Under the pieces are notes generated by a model, which saw only the letters and a program-made list of their open reading frames with translations, was not told the origin of the DNA and did no database searches. From an uncultured Hyphomicrobiales bacterium (GTDB lineage Bacteria > Pseudomonadota > Alphaproteobacteria > Rhizobiales > Xanthobacteraceae): a DNA stretch of 49,159 nt. Location: assembly GCA_903878085.1 (NCBI GenBank), contig CAIRGJ010000025.1, forward strand, positions 1 through 49,159, in the 5' to 3' direction. Below are positions 33,139 through 41,992 of this stretch, one piece after another (position 1 is the stretch's first letter; each line of letters begins with the position of its first letter). Made by a program: the position numbers and the translations under genes.

Positions 33139-34518
33139 TCAGCTCCTGAACAGGCCTTTGCCGGCGTCCGCGGGCAACGGTGAACCCGGTTCATCCTTGG
33201 GCGGCGGCGGTTGGCCGTTTGGCGCCAGTTCATAGATGACGCGCGCCGGGCCCGGCTTGGCGATCTTGGCGCCTTGCTTGTCGAGCGTGTCCCACAGCGC
33301 CAGCAGCACGTCGCTTTTGACGTTGGCAACACCGGCCGCCGGATCGGTGATCCAGAACCACAATTCGAATTCCAGCGCGCTGGCGCCGAACGCCGACAGC
33401 ATGCAGCTCGGCGCTGGCTTCTTCGCGACGCGCTCGATGCTCTGCGCGGCCGATACCGCTGCCTCCTGCACCTGGCGTGGATCGCTGTCATAGGTGGTGT
33501 TGAACTTCACCGACAGCCGGACCAGATCGCTCGAATAGGTCCAGTTGGCGACGCGCTGCGTGATGAAGTCTTCGTTCGGGATCAGATACTCGCGGCCATC
33601 GCGGGTATCGACCGAGGTGTAGCGCGCGCCCATGTTGCCGACCCGGCCGAAATGATCGCCGACCGAGATCACGTCGCCGGGCTTGATCGACTTGTCGGCG
33701 AGCAGAATGATGCCGCTGACCAGATTGGACACGATCTTTTGCAAACCGAAACCCAAGCCGACGCCGACCGCACCGGAGAACAGCGCCAGAACCGACAGGT
33801 CGATGCCCATCGAATTTAGCACGATCACCACCGCCAGGATCATCAACACGATGCGGATCAGCTTGGTGATCAGCACCTGGATCGATGGCGTCAGATCGGT
33901 GAAGGTCTGCACCCGCTTGTCGAGAAAATTGCCGAGCGCATTGGCGGCCCACAGCGTCACCAGCAGCAAAGCGGTGGTCTTGAGCAGCAGCAGCGGCGAC
34001 AGCCGCAAGCCACCGACCATGATCGATACCGCCGGTGAGTCGAGGCTCGCCATCACCGGATCGAGCAGTCGCAGAATGCTCAGCGCCGCGATGGTCCAGG
34101 CCGACACCGTCACCACGCGGTTGACGAAACGGTTCTGGATCACACCGGCGGCGATGTTGATCACCACCCAGGCGGTGGTGAGGCTGATGGCGACGCCCAG
34201 CAGATACGTGCGCGGATTGATCACGTCGGCGCGCAAGGCGGCGCGGATTGCCACGACCACGAGTATGAAGGCGATCGGCGCCAGGTAGGTGACCAGCGCC
34301 CGCACCACCATGCGCAGGTAAGGTGGCCAGCCCATGGTCAGCGATACCAGGTCGGCGCGTTTGCGGATCGCGACCGAGATGCCGATGGCGATGATGACCG
34401 ACAGGCCGATCAGGCCAAGCTGGATCGGCAGCCAGACCGAAGTCAGCTCGGTCCGCAGGGTATGCCGCACGGCTTCGAGCAGGGCCGTCAAGGCGTCGTT
34501 AAAATCGGAAAAATCCAT
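33139..34518 (-). CDS. MscS family mechanosensitive channel
   Basis: This 459-residue inner-membrane protein has about six hydrophobic segments followed by the MscS pore and beta domain. The pore helix and its glycine-rich lining show in FSGAVGVGLGFGLQKIVSNL, then GIILLADKSIKPGDVI and the VDTRDGREYLIPNEDFI strand. It releases solutes on hypo-osmotic shock. The long N-terminal membrane region marks it as a larger MscS variant. Its stop abuts the displaced aminotransferase-like tail at 33136-33138, suggesting the two genes originally met tail to tail. Confidence 0.92.
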   Translation of the reverse strand: MDFSDFNDALTALLEAVRHTLRTELTSVWLPIQLGLIGLSVIIAIGISVAIRKRADLVSLTMGWPPYLRMVVRALVTYLAPIAFILVVVAIRAALRADVINPRTYLLGVAISLTTAWVVINIAAGVIQNRFVNRVVTVSAWTIAALSILRLLDPVMASLDSPAVSIMVGGLRLSPLLLLKTTALLLVTLWAANALGNFLDKRVQTFTDLTPSIQVLITKLIRIVLMILAVVIVLNSMGIDLSVLALFSGAVGVGLGFGLQKIVSNLVSGIILLADKSIKPGDVISVGDHFGRVGNMGARYTSVDTRDGREYLIPNEDFITQRVANWTYSSDLVRLSVKFNTTYDSDPRQVQEAAVSAAQSIERVAKKPAPSCMLSAFGASALEFELWFWITDPAAGVANVKSDVLLALWDTLDKQGAKIAKPGPARVIYELAPNGQPPPPKDEPGSPLPADAGKGLFRS

Positions 34519-34661
34519 GCGTTATTCCGCTCGTCGAACCGGGCCGCATATGACTATGATTCGCGGCCGAAAGGCACGCGGCGGGATACCGCCGGCGGGC
34601 TAGACAGTCGTGGCGGCGCAATAAGGCGATAAAAAGCTGGTATTTGGGAAGGAAACGAGCA

Positions 34662-35888
34662 ATGGCTCAGCTCTCGGAAGAACAACGGATGATGCGGCAA
34701 AGCTGCCGCGATTTCGTCGATGACGTGATCTTGCCCTTCGTCAAGACGAACTGGCAGCGCGAATGGTCGATGGAGCCGGAAGGGCGGCTGCCCGCCAGCA
34801 TCCTGGAAGGCGCCGACAAGGTCGGCATCCGCACCCTCGGCGTGCCGGAGGAATTCGGCGGCGTCGAGCTGGAGAAGGGCACCGAGGTCTCGACCTTCGC
34901 CATGATCTCGGAGGAGATCGCGCGCGGCGATTCCGGCCTGTCCGACAAACTGGTGCAAAACTGGAAAGTCTCGGTGCTGCTGCGCCAACTGGCGCCGCGC
35001 CATTTGCAGGAGAAGTGGTTCAAGCGCCTGGTCGACGACCCGCAATTCCTGCTGGCGCATTGCCTGACTGAGCCGCGCGGCGCGTCCGACCGCTGGCTGC
35101 CTTACAACGTGCCGGAAGCGGGTATGCAGACCAAGGCGGTCAAGACCGTTGGCGGCTGGGTCATCAACGGCCGCAAGCAGTTCATCTCCAACGGTTACGA
35201 CGCCGGACTCTATGTCGTCTACGCCAACACCAATTCGAAGGTCGGCATGCTGCAGGGAACGTCATCGTTCCTGGTGCCGCGCGAGACCAAAGGTTTCTCG
35301 GTGGCACGCTGCAACGAGACGCTCGGCTGCCGCTACATGAACAACGGCGAGGTCGCGTTCGACGACATGTTCGTGCCGGACGATCACCTGCTCGCCGAGA
35401 ACGACGCGCTCGGCAAAGCCGGCATCTATTTCCGTCCCGGCAAGATCATCCAGGCGGCGAAGAATTTGGGCGTCGGCGTGCGCGCCTTCGAGGCGACGTC
35501 GGACTACGTACAGAATTACGTGCAGGGCGGCCGCATACTGATCAAGCATCAGGCGGTGGCGCTGCGGCTCTCCGACATGGCGGTCCGCATCGAAGCGGTG
35601 CGCTCGTTGCTGGAGCGCGCGGCGGCAGCGGTGGATGCCGACGCGCCGGACGCCGAGGTGCTGTGCAACATGGCCAAGGTGTTTGCGTCGGAAGAAATCA
35701 TGAAAGTCGCGCAACACGCGGTTGAACTGCATGGCGGCAACGGCATGATGCTGGATTTCGGCGTCGAGAAGTTCCTGCGCGACGCCGCGATCTTCCTGCA
35801 CATGGACGCCACGGTCGACATCTCGAAGATGAAGATCGTCAAGAACCTGTTTCCGCAGACCGCGGGAAAGTACGCCGGGCCGGAGTGA
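34662..35888 (+). CDS. Acyl-CoA dehydrogenase family protein
   Basis: This 408-residue flavoenzyme belongs to the acyl-CoA dehydrogenase family, forming a 2,3-double bond in an acyl-CoA. The FAD/substrate regions include LTEPRGASD, VGGWVINGRKQFISNG and the C-terminal HAVELHGGNGMMLDFG. Start ATG 34662 has AAGGAA upstream. Adjacent genes do not form a clear beta-oxidation cluster; the BKACE gene 1 kb away is the only other acyl-type enzyme here. Acyl chain preference unknown. Confidence 0.9.
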   Translation: MAQLSEEQRMMRQSCRDFVDDVILPFVKTNWQREWSMEPEGRLPASILEGADKVGIRTLGVPEEFGGVELEKGTEVSTFAMISEEIARGDSGLSDKLVQNWKVSVLLRQLAPRHLQEKWFKRLVDDPQFLLAHCLTEPRGASDRWLPYNVPEAGMQTKAVKTVGGWVINGRKQFISNGYDAGLYVVYANTNSKVGMLQGTSSFLVPRETKGFSVARCNETLGCRYMNNGEVAFDDMFVPDDHLLAENDALGKAGIYFRPGKIIQAAKNLGVGVRAFEATSDYVQNYVQGGRILIKHQAVALRLSDMAVRIEAVRSLLERAAAAVDADAPDAEVLCNMAKVFASEEIMKVAQHAVELHGGNGMMLDFGVEKFLRDAAIFLHMDATVDISKMKIVKNLFPQTAGKYAGPE

Positions 35889-35891
35889 TCT

Positions 35892-36785
35892 TTATTTCAC
35901 CACGAACCTGAACCCGACCGCGACAATCGCCAGGCCGAGGACCTGCGGAATGCTCGGCACGATGCCGAGCGCGAGAAAGCCGATTACCAAGGCGAATCCC
36001 GGCACCAGTGCCGGGAAGGTCGCGGCGCGTCCGGCGCCGAGCAGGATCACCGAGCGCGCGAACAGAAAGATCGGCAGCGCCCCGGCGAGGATGCCTTGCA
36101 CCAGCGCCTGCAACAGATTTTCGGTGAGGCCCAGGCGCGCCATGTTGTCGAAGCCGGCGAGCACCACATACAGAGGCGCAAACAGGCCGATCGAGAACAC
36201 GCCGACCACGGCCGCGGCCGGCAAACCAGGCACGCGCCACAGCCGCAGCAAGGTGCCGAACGATGCCCAGAACACGCCGGCGGCGGCAAACAGCAGGTCG
36301 CCACCGACGCCATGTGTGCCAATTGTCGCAAGCGACTCCACGCCGAACACGATCAAACCCACGATGATGACGGCGCCGCCGACGATGCGATGCACGGTGG
36401 GACGCTCGCCCAACACCAAAGTCGCGAGAATGAGGCCGGCCAGTGCGGCGCAGGCCGGCTGGATGGTGGTGCCATGCCCGAGCGGCACCAGGATGAATCC
36501 GGTGTAGGCGACCAGCGCCTGGGTCGGCCCGGCGAGCATCGTCAGCGCCAGCCCGCGGCCCCAGCCAATACCGCCGAGCTTGATGACGCCGGCCCGTAAG
36601 GCCAGCGGCGTCAGCAGCAGCCCCGACCAGAAAAAGCGGTGAAAGGCGAGATCGGCGGGCGAAAAGCCGATATTGATGCCGTGCTTGGCGGCGGCAAAGC
36701 CCGCAGCCCAGCCGAACGCCGCGGCGACCCCGCACAAGATGCCGATCAGGATATCGGAGGATTTTGCCGCCGCAGGTTGAGTCAT
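35892..36785 (-). CDS. DMT superfamily transporter (EamA domains)
   Basis: This 297-residue protein has ten hydrophobic segments in two EamA repeats, starting MTQPAAAKSSDILIGILCG at ATG 36785. Landmarks are FGWAAGFAAAKHG in helix one and ILGAGRAATFPALVPGFAL in the second repeat. It probably exports a small metabolite. It converges on the acyl-CoA dehydrogenase gene (3 bp apart) and diverges from the BKACE gene, with 147 bp between them for promoters. It is not close in sequence to the DMT gene at 15568. Confidence 0.87.
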   Translation of the reverse strand: MTQPAAAKSSDILIGILCGVAAAFGWAAGFAAAKHGINIGFSPADLAFHRFFWSGLLLTPLALRAGVIKLGGIGWGRGLALTMLAGPTQALVAYTGFILVPLGHGTTIQPACAALAGLILATLVLGERPTVHRIVGGAVIIVGLIVFGVESLATIGTHGVGGDLLFAAAGVFWASFGTLLRLWRVPGLPAAAVVGVFSIGLFAPLYVVLAGFDNMARLGLTENLLQALVQGILAGALPIFLFARSVILLGAGRAATFPALVPGFALVIGFLALGIVPSIPQVLGLAIVAVGFRFVVK

Positions 36786-36932
36786 CTGTTCCGGTATGTG
36801 GACTGGCGCATGATCATGCGCAGGTGAAAATGCTTCCTGTCGCAGGTGACTTGGACCCGGCTGATACTCTAGGATCGCCGCCGAAGTCCAATCGCGAAAA
36901 ACAAACTCACACTTCACCGGGATGGAATGCTC

Positions 36933-37868
36933 ATGGCGAAATCACGCAAAGTCATCATTACCTGCGCCGTAACGGGCGCTATTCACACGCCGTCGATGTC
37001 GCCGCATCTGCCGATCACCGCCCAGGAGATCGCCGATGCCGCCCTCGGCGCCGCCGAGGCCGGTGCCGCCGTCGTCCATCTCCATGCGCGCAACCCGCAG
37101 GATGGCCGGCCCGACCAGACGCCGGAAGCCTTCCTGCCCTTCCTCAAGGTGATCAAGCAGCGCTCGAATGTGGTGATCAACCTCACCACCGGCGGCGCCC
37201 CGACGATGATGGTGGAAGAGCGCGTTAAGCCCGCCGCGACCCTCAAGCCGGAAGTCGCCTCGCTCAACATGGGCACGATGAACTTCGGGCTCTATCCGAT
37301 GATCCCGCGCTACAAAGGCAAGTTCAAATTCGACTGGGAAGAGCCGTATCTCGAGGGATCGAAGAAGGGCATGTTCAAGAACACGCTCGCCGATATCGAA
37401 TACATTCTCACCACCTGCTCCGAGAACAACACCCGCTTCGAGATCGAGTGCTACGACATCGGGCATCTCTATACGCTGAGACACTTCCTCGACCGCGGGC
37501 TGATCAAGACGCCGCTGTTCATTCAGTCGGTGTTCGGCATCCTGGGCGGCATCGGCACGCACCCCGAGGACGTCATCATGATGAAGCGCACCGCCGACCG
37601 GCTGTTCGGCGATAATTACCACTGGTCGGTACTGGGCGCCGGCGGCGCCCAGATGCGCGTCGCCGCCATGGCAGCGTCGATGGGCGGCAACGTCCGCGTC
37701 GGGCTGGAGGATTCGCTGTGGATCGGCGCCGGCAAGCTCGCCGAGTCGAATGCCCAGCAGGTCACCAATGTCCGCAGGATTATCGAGGGCCTCGGCCTCG
37801 AGATCGCCACGCCGGACGACGCGCGTGAGATCCTGTCGCTCAAGGGCGGCGACAAGGTGAACTTCTAG
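36933..37868 (+). CDS. 3-keto-5-aminohexanoate cleavage enzyme family (BKACE, DUF849)
   Basis: This 311-residue TIM-barrel enzyme condenses a beta-keto acid with acetyl-CoA, giving acetoacetate and a new CoA thioester. The zinc ligands match VHLHARNP (His-X-His, about residue 50) and the family Glu in FEIECYDIGH. ITCAVTGAIHTPSMSPHLP at the start and MRVAAMAASMGGNVRVGLED near the end are diagnostic. I start at ATG 36933, spaced six bases from GGA; an in-frame ATG at 36927 adds two residues. The natural beta-keto substrate varies widely in this family. Confidence 0.92.
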   Translation: MAKSRKVIITCAVTGAIHTPSMSPHLPITAQEIADAALGAAEAGAAVVHLHARNPQDGRPDQTPEAFLPFLKVIKQRSNVVINLTTGGAPTMMVEERVKPAATLKPEVASLNMGTMNFGLYPMIPRYKGKFKFDWEEPYLEGSKKGMFKNTLADIEYILTTCSENNTRFEIECYDIGHLYTLRHFLDRGLIKTPLFIQSVFGILGGIGTHPEDVIMMKRTADRLFGDNYHWSVLGAGGAQMRVAAMAASMGGNVRVGLEDSLWIGAGKLAESNAQQVTNVRRIIEGLGLEIATPDDAREILSLKGGDKVNF

Positions 37869-37872
37869 CCGC

Positions 37873-37916
37873 CCGTCATTCCGGGTCGCGCCGCCGGCGC
37901 GGCCCGGTGATGACGG
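37873..37916. terminator. Hairpin repeat after BKACE, probable terminator
   Basis: CCGTCAT at 37873-37879 pairs with ATGACGG at 37910-37916, with a GC-rich inner stem (GGGTCGCGCC with GGCGCGGCCC). It begins 5 bp after the BKACE stop. GTCATTCCGGG from its left arm recurs at 49141-49151 at the window end, so it belongs to a dispersed repeat family. Confidence 0.65.
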
Positions 37917-37995
37917 TTTAGTCAGCAGCGACAACGTTTCCCGTTGCCCTGCGCGCCGCGAATCCGTCCTATTGCCATGGGAGATTCGCGGAATA

Positions 37996-39774
37996 ATGGC
38001 CTCGCTCGACACCGTCAGTATTGCGATCCTGCTCGGCAGTCTGCTGGTTCTGGCCGGCATCCTGTCGAGCCTGGTCGCGTTGCGGTTCGGCGCGCCGCTG
38101 CTACTGGTATTCTTGCTGGTCGGCATACTGGCGGGCGAGGGCGGCCCCGGCGGCGTCAAATTCGACGACGTGCGTACCGCCTATACCGTCGGCTCGATCG
38201 CGCTGGCCCTGATCCTGTTCGACGGCGGCCTGCGCACCCGCTTTGCCACTTTCAAGAGCGTGCTGGCGCCGTCGATGGTCCTGGCGACCGTCGGCGTGCT
38301 GATCACCACGCTGCTGACGGCGCCGGTCGCAAAGCTCGTGCTCGGCATCGGCTGGATCCAGGCGCTGCTGATCGGCGCCGTGGTGGCCTCGACCGATGCC
38401 GCGGCGGTGTTCCTGCTGATCAATGCCGGCGGATTGCGGCTGCGGCCGCGGGTGCGCGCCACGCTGGAAGTCGAATCCGGTACCAACGATCCGTTCGCGG
38501 TGTTTCTGGCCTTGCTGCTGGTGGAAATCCTGGCGGTCGGGAACCAGAGCTGGACCCATGCGCTGGTGACGTTCGGCCAAGACGCTATCCTCGGCGGCGT
38601 CATCGGCATCGCTGGCGGGCGGGTCATCACGCTGGTGCTGAACCGGCTCAACCTCGCGCAAGGCCTGCATGCGCCATTCGTCGCGGTGAGCGCTTTGGTA
38701 GTGTTCGCTTTCGCCAACGCGGTGCATTCGTCCGGATTTTTCGCCGTCTATCTGGCCGGGCTGGTGGTCGGCAACCGGCAGACCCGCGCGCATAACTCGG
38801 TCATCGTGTTTCTCGACGCCGTGACCTGGCTGGCGCAGATCGTGATGTTCGTGCTGCTCGGTCTTCTGGTCTGGCCGGAACGGCTGGCCAGCAGCCTGTT
38901 CGGCGCGGTCGTGGTGGCGCTGGTGCTGATGTTCGTGGCGCGCCCGGCGGCGGTATTCCTGTGCCTGGCGCCGTTCAACTATCCGTGGCGCGAGAAGCTG
39001 TTCATCTCCTGGGTCGGCTTGCGCGGCGCCGTCGGAATCTTTCTGGCCTCGATCCCGCTGCTGGTCGGCTTGCCAGGCGCCTATCTGTTCTTCGACGTCG
39101 CTTTCGTGGTCGTGCTGTTCTCGCTGCTGGTGCAGGGCTGGACCGTGGCGCTGGCGGCCCGCAAGCTCGACATTTCGTTCTCGCGCAGCGATCCGCTGCC
39201 GCGCCGCGTCGAGCTCGATCTGCCCGGCCAGTTGGCGCGCGAGCTGGTCGGCTATCCGGTGCCCGCCAACAGTCCTTATCTGCGCCGCGGGCTGATCCCG
39301 AACTGGGCGCGGCCGACTTTGGTCGTCCGCAACGAGGAAATCCTGACGCCGGCCGAAGCCGAACCGGTGCGCGAGGGCGATTACGTCTATCTGCTGGCGC
39401 CGCCGGAAAAGGCCCAGGCGCTCGACCGCTTCTTCGTCAGGATGCCGCCGCCGGCCGCGCCCGATCCGCGGCTGCTCGGCGATTTCTTCGTCACCGGCAC
39501 CGCGACGCTCGGCGCGCTGGCCGAAATCTACGGCCTGCAGGTCGCCGGCGATCACACCGAAGTGTCGCTCGCCGAATTCTTCACGGAAAATCTCGGCCGC
39601 CGCCCGAAGGCTGGCGACATCGTTCAGCTAGGCCCGATCGCCTTGCTCGCGCATAAAGTCGAGAAGGGTCACGTCGTCACCGTTGGCCTGCGATTGGCCG
39701 AACCCGAGGCGAAAACCGACGTTGTCGGCCGCCTCAAGGCTAAATGGCATCGAATCCAGAAGTGGATCGGGTAA
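37996..39774 (+). CDS. Potassium/proton antiporter, CPA1 family (NhaP2/CvrA-like)
   Basis: This 592-residue protein has an N-terminal antiporter core of about 12 hydrophobic segments with ASTDAAAVF and the acidic ESGTNDPFAVFL motif, both typical of CPA1 cation/proton antiporters. It continues into a cytoplasmic TrkA-C-like domain near 400-470 and a CorC/HlyC-associated domain near 490-585. That layout matches NhaP2/CvrA proteins that export K+ (or Na+) for proton entry. I chose ATG 37996; the frame extends eight residues further upstream. Confidence 0.9.
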   Translation: MASLDTVSIAILLGSLLVLAGILSSLVALRFGAPLLLVFLLVGILAGEGGPGGVKFDDVRTAYTVGSIALALILFDGGLRTRFATFKSVLAPSMVLATVGVLITTLLTAPVAKLVLGIGWIQALLIGAVVASTDAAAVFLLINAGGLRLRPRVRATLEVESGTNDPFAVFLALLLVEILAVGNQSWTHALVTFGQDAILGGVIGIAGGRVITLVLNRLNLAQGLHAPFVAVSALVVFAFANAVHSSGFFAVYLAGLVVGNRQTRAHNSVIVFLDAVTWLAQIVMFVLLGLLVWPERLASSLFGAVVVALVLMFVARPAAVFLCLAPFNYPWREKLFISWVGLRGAVGIFLASIPLLVGLPGAYLFFDVAFVVVLFSLLVQGWTVALAARKLDISFSRSDPLPRRVELDLPGQLARELVGYPVPANSPYLRRGLIPNWARPTLVVRNEEILTPAEAEPVREGDYVYLLAPPEKAQALDRFFVRMPPPAAPDPRLLGDFFVTGTATLGALAEIYGLQVAGDHTEVSLAEFFTENLGRRPKAGDIVQLGPIALLAHKVEKGHVVTVGLRLAEPEAKTDVVGRLKAKWHRIQKWIG

Positions 39775-39778
39775 CTTC

Positions 39779-40324
39779 TTAGCGCGCGCGGCCAGCCAGC
39801 AACGCGCCGTTCTGGATCGCCCAGGCGCCGCCGAACAAGGCGCCGGTCCAGAACAGATCGCCCGCCACGGTGTTTTGCAGGAACGGCAACGCGGCGACGT
39901 AGCACTGGGTCAGGCCGGCGAGGTCGAGGCTGTACATGCCGCTGAAAGCCCAGACCGCGAAATTCGACGCGGCAAAGAACAACAGCGAGCAGGGCACCAT
40001 GACGGCGACGGTTGCCGCGATGCCGGGCCAGCGCCGCGACAGCAGACCGGCGAAAGCCGGCAGCGCGATCGCCACGGTGACGATGAGCGAAATCCGCCAG
40101 TCGTCGGGGCCGAGCACCAAAGCGCTCAGCACCATCGCGAGGACCGGAACCACCGGGGCGAGCGCCGGGATGCGAAGCATGCGGCCGGCAAACAGCGCGC
40201 TGGCGGCGATGGGCATGAAGCCCGGCGCGTGCGGCAGCAGGCGGGCGACCACGTCCAAGCCAATCAGGAACGCCACCAGAGCGAGGTTCATCCACAGGTC
40301 GTTGCGGGTTTTGGTCGGCTGCAT
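39779..40324 (-). CDS. DUF6580-like small membrane protein, putative transport component
   Basis: This 181-residue protein has about five hydrophobic segments and lacks an ATP-binding site. The SALFAGRMLRIPALAPVVPV and FAVWAFSGMYSLDLAGL stretches resemble DUF6580/ECF S-component-like proteins. It starts 5 bp after the stop of a corrinoid-binding-like gene, so the pair is co-transcribed. I infer a role in cobalamin or corrinoid uptake from that neighbour. An unrelated membrane role is possible. Confidence 0.7.
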   Translation of the reverse strand: MQPTKTRNDLWMNLALVAFLIGLDVVARLLPHAPGFMPIAASALFAGRMLRIPALAPVVPVLAMVLSALVLGPDDWRISLIVTVAIALPAFAGLLSRRWPGIAATVAVMVPCSLLFFAASNFAVWAFSGMYSLDLAGLTQCYVAALPFLQNTVAGDLFWTGALFGGAWAIQNGALLAGRAR

Positions 40325-40329
40325 CGCGG

Positions 40330-41172
40330 TCAGATCCTTGTTCGTCCAGTTGGCTTGTCTATAGCACGTTTTTCGGCCCATTCGGCAATGATTCCGGCGA
40401 GCGCGTCGAGCCCGTCGGTCAGCGCCGCCGGCCCCGGCTGCAGGATCAGGGTCGATTTGACCTCGCGCAACCAACCGGCGGCGACGGCGGGAATCTGTGT
40501 AAAACCGGGCCGCGCGGCGACGCGTGCCGGCACGAATTTCTTGCCGCACCAGGAGCCGATGATGATGTCGGGCGCAGCCTCGATCACCTGCGCGCCCGTG
40601 ACGATGCGGTCCTTGGCGTTCTTGCGCGCGGCCAGATGCGGGAACACATCGATGCCGCCGGCAGCCTCGATCAGTTCCGACACCCAGCCGAGGCCAGAGA
40701 TCATCGGCTCGTCCCATTCCTCGAAATAGACCCGCGGCCGGCGCGGCAGTTTCATCGCGCGCTCATGCACCGCGTCGACACGCGCGGCGAGCGAGCGCGC
40801 CAGCGCGTCGGCCTTGTCCAGCGCGCCAACAAGTGAGCCAAGCGTGCGGATCATGTCGAAGATGCCGGCGACGTCGCGCTGGTTGAAGGCATGCACCGCG
40901 ACATTGGCGCGGATCAACTCGGCAACGATGTCGGCCTGCAGATCGGAGAAGGCCAGCACCAGGTCGGGCTTGAGCGCCAGGATCTTCGGCAGGTCGGCGG
41001 AGATGAAGGCCGAGACGCGCGGCTTTTCCTTGCGCACGCGAGGCGGGCGCGCCGCGTAGCCGGACACGCCGACAATGCGCGCGTCCTCGCCGAGCAGATA
41101 CAGCGTCTCGACGGTCTCTTCGGTCAGGCAGACGATTCGGGAGGGAGGGAACATGGAGGAAGTGTAGCGCAT
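40330..41172 (-). CDS. Cobalamin-binding-like (BtuF/FhuD fold) substrate-binding protein lacking a signal peptide
   Basis: This protein of about 280 residues has the helical-backbone binding-protein fold of BtuF-type cobalamin carriers (RIVCLTEETVETLYLLGE opening, KPDLVLAFSDLQADIVAEL, EEWDEPMISGLGWVSELI). Unlike BtuF, it begins without a signal peptide, whether one uses ATG 41172 or ATG 41154, so it should be cytoplasmic unless exported otherwise. It precedes the DUF6580 membrane protein by 5 bp. No btuC/btuD genes are adjacent. Corrinoid binding is inferred from fold only. Confidence 0.78.
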   Translation of the reverse strand: MRYTSSMFPPSRIVCLTEETVETLYLLGEDARIVGVSGYAARPPRVRKEKPRVSAFISADLPKILALKPDLVLAFSDLQADIVAELIRANVAVHAFNQRDVAGIFDMIRTLGSLVGALDKADALARSLAARVDAVHERAMKLPRRPRVYFEEWDEPMISGLGWVSELIEAAGGIDVFPHLAARKNAKDRIVTGAQVIEAAPDIIIGSWCGKKFVPARVAARPGFTQIPAVAAGWLREVKSTLILQPGPAALTDGLDALAGIIAEWAEKRAIDKPTGRTRI

Positions 41173-41206
41173 CGCTCTTTGCGGTTGTCATGGCCATTTC
41201 TTTGCT

Positions 41207-41300
41207 GTCGTCCCCGCGAAGGCGGGGACCCATACGCCGCAGCCGATCGATAGGACACGGAGTATGGGTCCCGGCCCTCGCTTCGCTCGGCCGGGACGAC
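41207..41300. repeat. Long inverted intergenic repeat between corrinoid-binding-like gene and modC
   Basis: The 94-bp element has ends GTCGTCCC and GGGACGAC. Its middle has 11-base arms GGGACCCATAC (41225-41235) and GTATGGGTCCC (41262-41272), and GCGAAGGC-type loops. It folds on either strand and fills the gap downstream of modC, so it could end the mod transcript. I associate this sequence with dispersed repeats of Bradyrhizobium-like genomes. Confidence 0.8.
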
Positions 41301-41332
41301 GGAAAATATTTACCTCCGGCGTAATAACAACG

Positions 41333-41992
41333 TCAGAGTAACTCCACCCCGCCCGTTGCCGTCACTTTGCCACCCTCGAGACGCACCACGCGGGTGGCGA
41401 TGCGTTTTACTTCCGCCGGATCGTGGCTGACGTAAATCATCGGCACTTTGGCGTCGTCGCGCAGCCGCTCGAGGTACGGCAATATCTCCTGTTTGCGGCC
41501 GGCATCGAGCGAGGCCAGCGGTTCGTCGAGCAGCAGCAGCCGCGGCTTCATCAGCAGCGCGCGGCCGAAGGCGACGCGCTGGCGCTCGCCGCCCGACAGC
41601 TTGCCGGGGCGGCGGTCGAGCAGAGGACCGATGTCGAGCAGCGCCACCGCGTGGTCGAACGCCGCCGGATCGGCGGCGTGTCCGCCCATCCAATGGCCGT
41701 ACGTGAGGTTCGCCTTCACCGACAGATGCGGAAACAGCCGGCCTTCCTGGAACACAGTGCCGATGCGCCGCCGCCACACCGGCACGTCGATGCGCGCCGC
41801 GTCGTCGAACAGCACCTCGCCGTCGAGCATAACGCGGCCGCGATCCGGCTTGAGCAGGCCGGCGATCATGTTGATGATGCTGGTCTTGCCGGCGCCCGAC
41901 GGGCCGAACAGAACGGTGGCGCCGCTCTCGCTGGCGAACAGCACGCTGAGCGCAAAGTCGCCGAGCTTCTTTTCGATTTCCACGACTAACAT
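41333..41992 (-). CDS. modC: Molybdate ABC transporter ATPase ModC, short form
   Basis: This 219-residue ATPase has Walker A FGPSGAGKTS, the LSGGERQR signature, Walker B LLLLDEPLASLD and His-loop SHDPAEV. Position after modA and modB sets its role. Typical ModC proteins are about 350 residues because of a C-terminal MOP/TOBE molybdate-binding domain; here that domain is missing and the protein ends soon after the ATPase core. The start codon directly follows the modB stop (TGAATG). Regulation by molybdate through the MOP domain is therefore unlikely in this version. Confidence 0.9.
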   Translation of the reverse strand: MLVVEIEKKLGDFALSVLFASESGATVLFGPSGAGKTSIINMIAGLLKPDRGRVMLDGEVLFDDAARIDVPVWRRRIGTVFQEGRLFPHLSVKANLTYGHWMGGHAADPAAFDHAVALLDIGPLLDRRPGKLSGGERQRVAFGRALLMKPRLLLLDEPLASLDAGRKQEILPYLERLRDDAKVPMIYVSHDPAEVKRIATRVVRLEGGKVTATGGVELL

